Below are positions 58,901-64,000 of a stretch of DNA of 64,000 bases, piece after piece. Position numbers and translations under genes: made by a program. Within the stretch, counting starts at the first letter, position 1. Each line of letters opens with the position of its first letter. A model generated the notes under the pieces. The model did not search any database. It was not told the origin of the DNA and was given only the letters and a program-made list of their open reading frames with translations. The DNA lies in contig MU271149.1 of the NCBI GenBank assembly GCA_021432605.1, forward strand, positions 1,922,001 through 1,986,000, given 5' to 3'. The stretch comes from Coniochaeta sp. PMI_546. Its lineage: Eukaryota; Ascomycota; Sordariomycetes; Coniochaetales; Coniochaetaceae.

Positions 58901-60082
58901 TTACGAAAGAGTGGGGACATCCCAGTTGGCCCAGGTGGAAACATCAACGGTTGCCGAGCTCTTCTCGATCGCGCCCGGGGCAGAGCCGGTCTTGAGCAGG
59001 AAGTAGTTGATATAAGTCGACAGGTCCGTCTGCTGCGAGCTCGGGAACTGGCAATGCGAGTGTCCGCCAACAAGCGAGAAGCCCATGTTGTTCGGCGCGC
59101 CTACAGCCTTGTAAATCAGGCGGGCAGCCTTCATGCAGCCGGTGGTGGACACGGGACCAAGCCAGTCAATGTCGTTCTCGATGACGAACAGGCCGCGAGG
59201 GGCGATCAGGGCAGCGAGCATGTGGTGGTCCTCGGGCACGGTGGAGGTGGCCTTGCTGTACTGGTCAAAGTTCTTGGAGAACCACACGTTCTCGCCCACG
59301 ATCTCGCCAGCTGTCTGGATGTTCTTGCCCGCGCTGTGCTGCGAGTCGCTGATGCGCCAGCAGGCCGCACCGCCGGAGCCGGATTCTTGCGGGAGGGTGA
59401 GCGCGATGCGCTTCACCAGGGCGCCGACGATGAAAGCACCCTTGCCGTTGCGGGAGCAGCCCGTCACGCCGAGGCGTGTCGTATCGATGCCTGATGTGGC
59501 GTTCACTTGCTCGAGAGCGTCGATCAGCCTGTCAACGCCCCATGCCCAGGCGGTGAGGGCCCCGGCGGTGTGCGAGGCTCCGAAAAGGGTGTAGAATGAT
59601 CCCTGGCCGCGGGACGAGCCGGATGCCTGCGAGGCAAAGGCGTCGTTGCCGAAGTTGATGGTTGCAACGTTGCTGGGAATCGGAAGGGAGGCGCCGCCAA
59701 TGGTGATGATTGCCGGGAACGGGCCGTTCCCTGACGGCTTCTTGATCGATGCCGAGTAGGTGATGGACTTGCCGCCGACTGTCACCTGGACGCTGATGCC
59801 AGAACCGCTGAGAGTGCCCTTAACCGAGTCTGGAGGTCCCGGATAGGTGCCCAGCTCATACTGCTGCATGATCTTGCTGATCTCCTGGGACCGGCAGTCC
59901 CAGTCCGCCAAGGTGGCCACCTTCGTGCCGCTGGCAAAAGTGAATGGATCCGGCAGCTTGGCATTGTTGACGGCTGCGTAGGTGCTCGCGAGACTGCAGG
60001 TGCCTTGGCGCTCAAAGATCTCTGAGGCGGGCAGAGCGTACGCCGCGCCGGCGAGGAGGAGAGCAGAGGCAAGATGGACCAT
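58901..60082 (-). CDS. Secreted glucuronoyl methylesterase, carbohydrate esterase family 15
   Basis: Single exon, 393 aa. The ATG at 60082 (MVHLASALLLAGAAYALPA) gives the best signal peptide; an upstream in-frame ATG at 60103 is less likely. The mature part starts near RQGTCSL. The nucleophile is Ser210 in GVTGCSRNGKGA (the CE15 GCSRxG motif). The acid region PQESGSGGAACWR and the catalytic His in GGHSHCQFP complete the expected triad. Cys pairs match CE15. It cleaves ester bonds between 4-O-methylglucuronic acid of xylan and lignin alcohols outside the cell. No cellulose-binding module is attached. It lies head to head with the AA9 gene, 1.7 kb between starts. A long plus-strand frame overlapping it is a shadow. 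Confidence 0.95.
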   Translation of the reverse strand: MVHLASALLLAGAAYALPASEIFERQGTCSLASTYAAVNNAKLPDPFTFASGTKVATLADWDCRSQEISKIMQQYELGTYPGPPDSVKGTLSGSGISVQVTVGGKSITYSASIKKPSGNGPFPAIITIGGASLPIPSNVATINFGNDAFASQASGSSRGQGSFYTLFGASHTAGALTAWAWGVDRLIDALEQVNATSGIDTTRLGVTGCSRNGKGAFIVGALVKRIALTLPQESGSGGAACWRISDSQHSAGKNIQTAGEIVGENVWFSKNFDQYSKATSTVPEDHHMLAALIAPRGLFVIENDIDWLGPVSTTGCMKAARLIYKAVGAPNNMGFSLVGGHSHCQFPSSQQTDLSTYINYFLLKTGSAPGAIEKSSATVDVSTWANWDVPTLS

Positions 60083-61790
60083 CTTTGCGGCTATGAAAGA
60101 CACTCGCTATTGGGTAGAGGGAGGGTCGGACAAGAGCTGTGTAGAGTAGGCCAAGAGGGCCAAGCCAGGACAAGACGGATTGCAGATGCGCATCTTATAT
60201 GAGTCGCTTGGCTTGGGGTTTGCGGGGGGGGCGTTAGGCCTCATCAGAGACGTGAGTCCCCCGTGTACCCCAACTTTGGATATTTCCGGGCAGAGCTTCT
60301 TTGCCGGAAGTCATTGTCTTCCCGGCCTCATGGATCCGTCATAGCTGTGGTTTGGTCCCAGAAGCCCAAGAGATCCGACGATGGCATGGGTACGAGATTG
60401 GTGGAATATCTTCCGCCACTTTCTCGTTACGGTGGAACTCCAGGTATGCGATTTGGTGTATCCTGATGACTTTGCACTCGCAAGTGTACCAAAGAAGCAG
60501 GAGGTTGACAATATCGGGGTGCCTTCTGATCGGCTGGTTAGATGGAGAAGTGCTTCGCCAGGTGCCATCGAAGGTACAGTGAAGTGCAAGTTGGTTAGAG
60601 AACGATATTGAGAGCAGATGGAGAGAGGATGGGCCAATATGGCTATTTACCGTCAACTAGATGAGGCGGCTTAATAGGGCTTGATATTAATATGCTGCAT
60701 AGCAAGACACGGTGGCCGATTTGTTGCATCTGTCGATTGACGATCAATGTGCCGGACGCAGGGACGGTCGTTTAGACCCCGATTGGTCGCGTGTCTGCGG
60801 AGAATATAAAGAACGTAGGTGTTGTTACCATTTCCAAGCCTGTCATCAGAGGGCATACACACAAACTGTGTAAGGCATGGTACCTTACCTTTATAACATG
60901 ATCCATGAAGTCCAAGGCAAGGGGAAATGCACCGGATGGTGACTCTCTAAGATAGACACTGCGTAAGGAGAGCTCATATCTCCTCTTTCCTCGTTCTGTA
61001 GTATATTTCTGCCGCAGAAGAGAGTCCCTCCTAGAACTGATGCAAGGCCCACAAAGTCTCGTTGCCCGCTCGGCAAAAGAGTACCTTACCCCTGACGCTC
61101 CTCAGTGGTCAAATTCCCCGCCTTGGCACTTTCAGCACAACCACACACGAAGGAAGTTTACATGTAGTCATCACCACAACACACGCTGGCAGGCTTCGCT
61201 TCCTGATGCCATCGTCATCTTCTGCCAAGCCTCGGAAGTTGCGGCAACTACACATCTGTTCAAGCACTAGACCTAGGACTCTCCGCGGAAGTCGGCAAAG
61301 TTATGGCGCCAAGTCCATCAAGAAGAGAGCACGTTGACCAAAACATCGCTTCAACGATTGAGCGCTGTGCTTTCTGTTTGTTCTTCTGCCGGTCACAATT
61401 TTGCGTCCGGAAGTCGATCGTAACATATAGCCGCCGGTGTAGGGTTGCGAGTATCAGTTGCCAATGCGAAGTACACAACCAGTGAGATTTTATTTCTAAA
61501 TTGATTATGCGGAAGACCTCCGAGTTCCGTATTTGCTCCTGGGTTGCTCCAAGCCTCCAAATAGTGTTAGAGTTTTTCTACCAGTATGAAAGTGACTTTA
61601 GGTTGCTATAATCGTCCTGTATGCGATTTGGTCGTTTCACTTCACAAGAGAATTGCAATATGGTAGGGTCACACCATTGTCATCGCCACAAGTGAAGGCC
61701 GGCCATATGATATACACTCTCGGCTTGCAAGCTTGACAGGGCTTCGACAGCGTCCTTACGTCTTCACAGCACTCGTACAAATTGACGGTG
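60083..61790. promoter_or_regulatory. Divergent promoter region of the CE15 and AA9 genes
   Basis: About 1.7 kb without a supported gene. On the CE15 side a TATA-like CATATAAG (60194-60201, minus strand) is about 110 bp from the ATG. A GCGGGG match to the CreA/CRE1 consensus SYGGRG is at 60222-60227. Copies of the GGTACCTTACC motif occur near 60879 and 61081. Regulation by carbon catabolite repression is inference. Confidence 0.5.
60194..60201 (-). promoter_or_regulatory. Possible TATA element of the CE15 gene
   Basis: CATATAAG on the coding strand lies about 110 bp upstream of the start codon. Spacing and sequence are suitable; there is no experimental support. Confidence 0.4.
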
Positions 61791-62750
61791 ATGATGTTGT
61801 CACTTGTCTTGGCGGCCTTGGCAGTGCTTCTCGGCCCGGCACTGGGCCATGGTGGTTTAGCCAACTACACAGTCGGTGATACTTGGTACAGAGGGTGAGT
61901 CGCCAGGAGACCCCGAGAGCTTACCCGCCTGTCAATTCTCTCGGCCAGTTCATGTAGTGCTTGTCCAAACTAACTCGCATCTCAAGGTATGATCCGGACG
62001 AGACACCATCAGACCAGCTGGGGCAGCCATGGATGGTTCAGAGGCAATGGGCATCCATAGACCCCATCTTCAGTGTCGATGACCCTTTCATCGCTTGTAA
62101 TAATCCCGGCGTGCCGCCCCCAGCGTACATCCCCATCGAGGCTGGCGAGAACATCACGGCCGTCTACTGGTACTGGCTCCATCCGGTGGGACCGATGACC
62201 GCTTGGCTGGCTCCATGCAACGGCGACTGTGCGAAAGTCAACGTCAACGAAGCCGGGTGGTTCAAGATCTGGGAGGCAGGCTTGCTATCAGGCAATGTCC
62301 CCGAGGGCATGTGGTGGCAGAAGCAGTTCCAGAACTGGGACGGCAGTCCTGACCTGTGGCCCGTCACGATCCCCATAACTCTGAAGCCTGGGCTGTACAT
62401 GATCCGTCACGAGATACTGTCGATACACATTGAGAACAAGCCACAGTTCTATCCGGAATGCGCGCATCTGAACGTGTCTGGAAAAGGGAGCGTGTTGCCG
62501 CCCACAGAGTACTTGAAGAAGTTCCCTGGCGCCTATGACTCAAATGGTGAGTTGTGTCATCCCATGTGAAAGAGCTGTATACACCGCTTACACTTTCAGA
62601 CCCGTCGATAAACATCAACATCTACACGGATCAGATGAAGAACACCACTGTGAGTTACCTTTTATCCAGGCACTCCAGGCACTTGAGTCGACGGGCTAAT
62701 ATCCAGACCAGAACTACACTATTCCTGGTGGACCGATCTGGGATGGGTAA
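61791..62750 (+). CDS. Lytic polysaccharide monooxygenase, AA9 family
   Basis: Proposed CDS join(61791..61894,61987..62546,62600..62649,62712..62750), 250 aa. The signal peptide (MMLSLVLAALAVLLGPALG) ends exactly before HGGLANYT, so His20 becomes the N-terminal copper ligand. The second copper His is in WYWLHPVGPM, and the axial Tyr is in NKPQFYPECAHLNVSG. Other AA9 marks: FIACNNPG, PMTAWLAPC, MWWQKQFQNWDGSPDLW, LKPGLYMIRHEILSIH. Introns are 92, 53 and 62 bp. The last acceptor (GACCAG) was chosen because it gives NYTIPGGPIWDG. The TAA stop is embedded in a perfect GTAAGT donor; splicing there to 62798 would add FAIVDKYCLGC. It oxidatively cleaves cellulose or related glucans outside the cell. 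No binding module is present. Confidence 0.9.
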
Positions 62751-62892
62751 GTCGCGTGGCCCCCAATCTACTCTAACCGATTATTGATCATTACAAGCTT
62801 CGCGATCGTGGACAAATACTGCCTTGGTTGCTGAGATGATATATGAGATACCAAAAACATGGAAAAATATTCGAATGACCTTACAGTCTCTG

Positions 62893-64000
62893 TTACTCCT
62901 TCCTTCGAAAGCGATTTTCCCGCGAGCTCTTCCTCCTCGCTGACACTGAAGCCCTTCCTTCCAGCCGCCGAAGTGCATCCTCATTCACAGTCTTGACAGG
63001 CAGCGGCCATGCCTGATCCCTCGCCTCTTCGACCTTCAAGTCAGCCTCGATCTCAAGATCCTTATCCGATCTCTCGTGATGTATCCTCCTCGCCTCCTTC
63101 TGCTTCTTCCTCCTCTCCTTCTCCCGCCTCCTCATCTCCGCCTCACCACCGACGAGCGTCGTGAAACAACCACCCCGTGCAATGAGGTCCTCATAGTCCC
63201 CAACCTCGGCCACAACACCCCCCTCGACAACGGCAATCCGATCGACAACCTTCATCATCTCCTTGCTATGCGTGACCACCACGACAGCCATCTCTCTGCC
63301 TCGCTCCCTGACCAGCCCCTTGATCACAGCCCTTATCTCCTCAGCAGCGCTAGCGTCGAGACTGCTCGTCGGCTCATCCAGGACCAGCAGCTTAGGCCGC
63401 CGGACCAGGGCGCGAGCGATTGCCACGCGCTGCATCTGCCCTCCCGAGAGCCCGAGGCCGCTGCCGTCGCCAACGGGCGTGTTATATCCCTCTGGCAGGG
63501 AGGACACGAAGTTGTGCAAGCCTGCCTGGCGAGAGGCAATGAGCAGGTTGTATGCCAAAGTTGACGCCTCCGGTAAGCCGTAGAGGATGTTTTCCCTGAT
63601 TGTGCCGGGGAAGAGGAAGGGTTGTTGAGGGACGTAGGCGCACTGCGACCGGAGATGTTGCGTTGAGAGGATGCTTGCTGAGCGGGACGAGAATGTGAGG
63701 GGCGCCAGGGTGTGGCTGCGGTGTTTGGGGTGTAGATGATGGGTGGGCGTCCGGACGAGCTCGGGAGACGGGTCCGGTTCGTAGAGACAGAGGATCAGCG
63801 AGGCGATGGTGCTCTTGCCGCACCCTGAGGCGCCAACTATGGCTGTGCTGGTGCCAGGATCGATGCGCAGGTTGAGGTTGCGCAGGACTGGTACGGCAGG
63901 ACGGCTGGGGTATGCAAACCGGAGGTTGTTCAGCTGCAGGGGCAGTGGGGTTGCGACCCTCTCCGTTCCCTGGTGTTCGTGGCTTGTATCGTGTGAGAGG
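62893..64000 (-). CDS. ABC transporter, ABCB/Ste6-like, C-terminal nucleotide-binding domain (partial)
   Basis: The stop is at 62893, and the frame is open through the right edge, so the membrane domains and the first NBD lie outside. Visible in order: A-loop LRFAYPSRPAVPVL, Walker A GASGCGKST, Q-loop region CAYVPQQPFLFPGTIRENILYG, signature LSGGQMQRVAIARAL, Walker B LLVLDEPTSSLD, and the H-loop His in VVVTHSKEM. The segment between Walker A and the Q-loop is divergent and somewhat long (HHLHPKHRSH). After the NBD there is an unusual tail of about 95 residues, Arg/Lys/Glu-rich (EMRRREKERRKKQKEARR). The arrangement matches the second NBD of a full-length ABCB exporter; the fungal a-factor exporter Ste6 is the closest guess. 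Substrate is not determinable here. Confidence 0.85.
   Translation of the reverse strand, partial: LSHDTSHEHQGTERVATPLPLQLNNLRFAYPSRPAVPVLRNLNLRIDPGTSTAIVGASGCGKSTIASLILCLYEPDPSPELVRTPTHHLHPKHRSHTLAPLTFSSRSASILSTQHLRSQCAYVPQQPFLFPGTIRENILYGLPEASTLAYNLLIASRQAGLHNFVSSLPEGYNTPVGDGSGLGLSGGQMQRVAIARALVRRPKLLVLDEPTSSLDASAAEEIRAVIKGLVRERGREMAVVVVTHSKEMMKVVDRIAVVEGGVVAEVGDYEDLIARGGCFTTLVGGEAEMRRREKERRKKQKEARRIHHERSDKDLEIEADLKVEEARDQAWPLPVKTVNEDALRRLEGRASVSARRKSSRENRFRRKE

Noticed and set aside
58661-59494. Plus-strand frame of 277 codons opposite the CE15 esterase
   Set aside because: The CE15 reading frame is complete with signal peptide and catalytic motifs. The opposite frame has Gly/Ala/Arg-rich sequence typical of an antisense shadow.

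Overview
The window is nuclear DNA of a filamentous ascomycete, most likely a sordariomycete of the order Sordariales. Short introns (about 50-105 bp; GT...CTRAC/CTAAC...AG), long gene-free spacers, an intron-bearing tRNA-Leu and typical fungal protein families support this. The L-arabinitol dehydrogenase resembles the Neurospora enzyme very closely from memory; no alignment was run. Twenty-one protein genes (one cut by the right edge), one candidate small secreted peptide gene and one tRNA gene are described. Exon coordinates were worked out by hand from splice signals and family sense.

Left part (1-24 kb): a secreted/membrane VWA protein with a very long Pro/Gly-rich tail; a Dal5-type MFS permease with a cluster of GATA-factor sites upstream; a nearly empty stretch of about 9.8 kb holding only a six-exon LaeA-like methyltransferase; mitochondrial ATP synthase subunit g; L-arabinitol 4-dehydrogenase; an isochorismatase-like hydrolase; and a candidate 55-residue Cys-rich secreted peptide.

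Middle part (23.7-44.4 kb): Cks1 and the tandem-bromodomain RSC subunit Rsc4, divergently transcribed; an unrecognised C-terminally anchored protein; Trax and the GPI mannosyltransferase Gpi14 on a shared 514-bp promoter region; an F-box-like protein; tRNA-Leu(CAA); a proteinase K-type subtilase; and squalene synthase.

Right part (46-64 kb): a nucleotide-sugar epimerase/reductase of the UDP-rhamnose (NRS/ER) type; a DnaJ-X co-chaperone; a large disordered protein with a thrice-repeated FFYA motif; an Irc21-like cytochrome b5-domain protein; Nbs1 of the MRN DNA-repair complex; a CE15 glucuronoyl esterase and an AA9 lytic polysaccharide monooxygenase placed head to head (a plausible plant-cell-wall pair); and the C-terminal nucleotide-binding domain of an ABCB-type exporter running off the right edge.

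Most genes are housekeeping and show no operon-like logic. The functional links I would defend are the CE15-AA9 pair, the nitrogen-type GATA sites before the Dal5-family permease, and the divergent Cks1/Rsc4 and Trax/Gpi14 pairs. I saw no transposon, virus-like element, CRISPR array or clear secondary-metabolite cluster.
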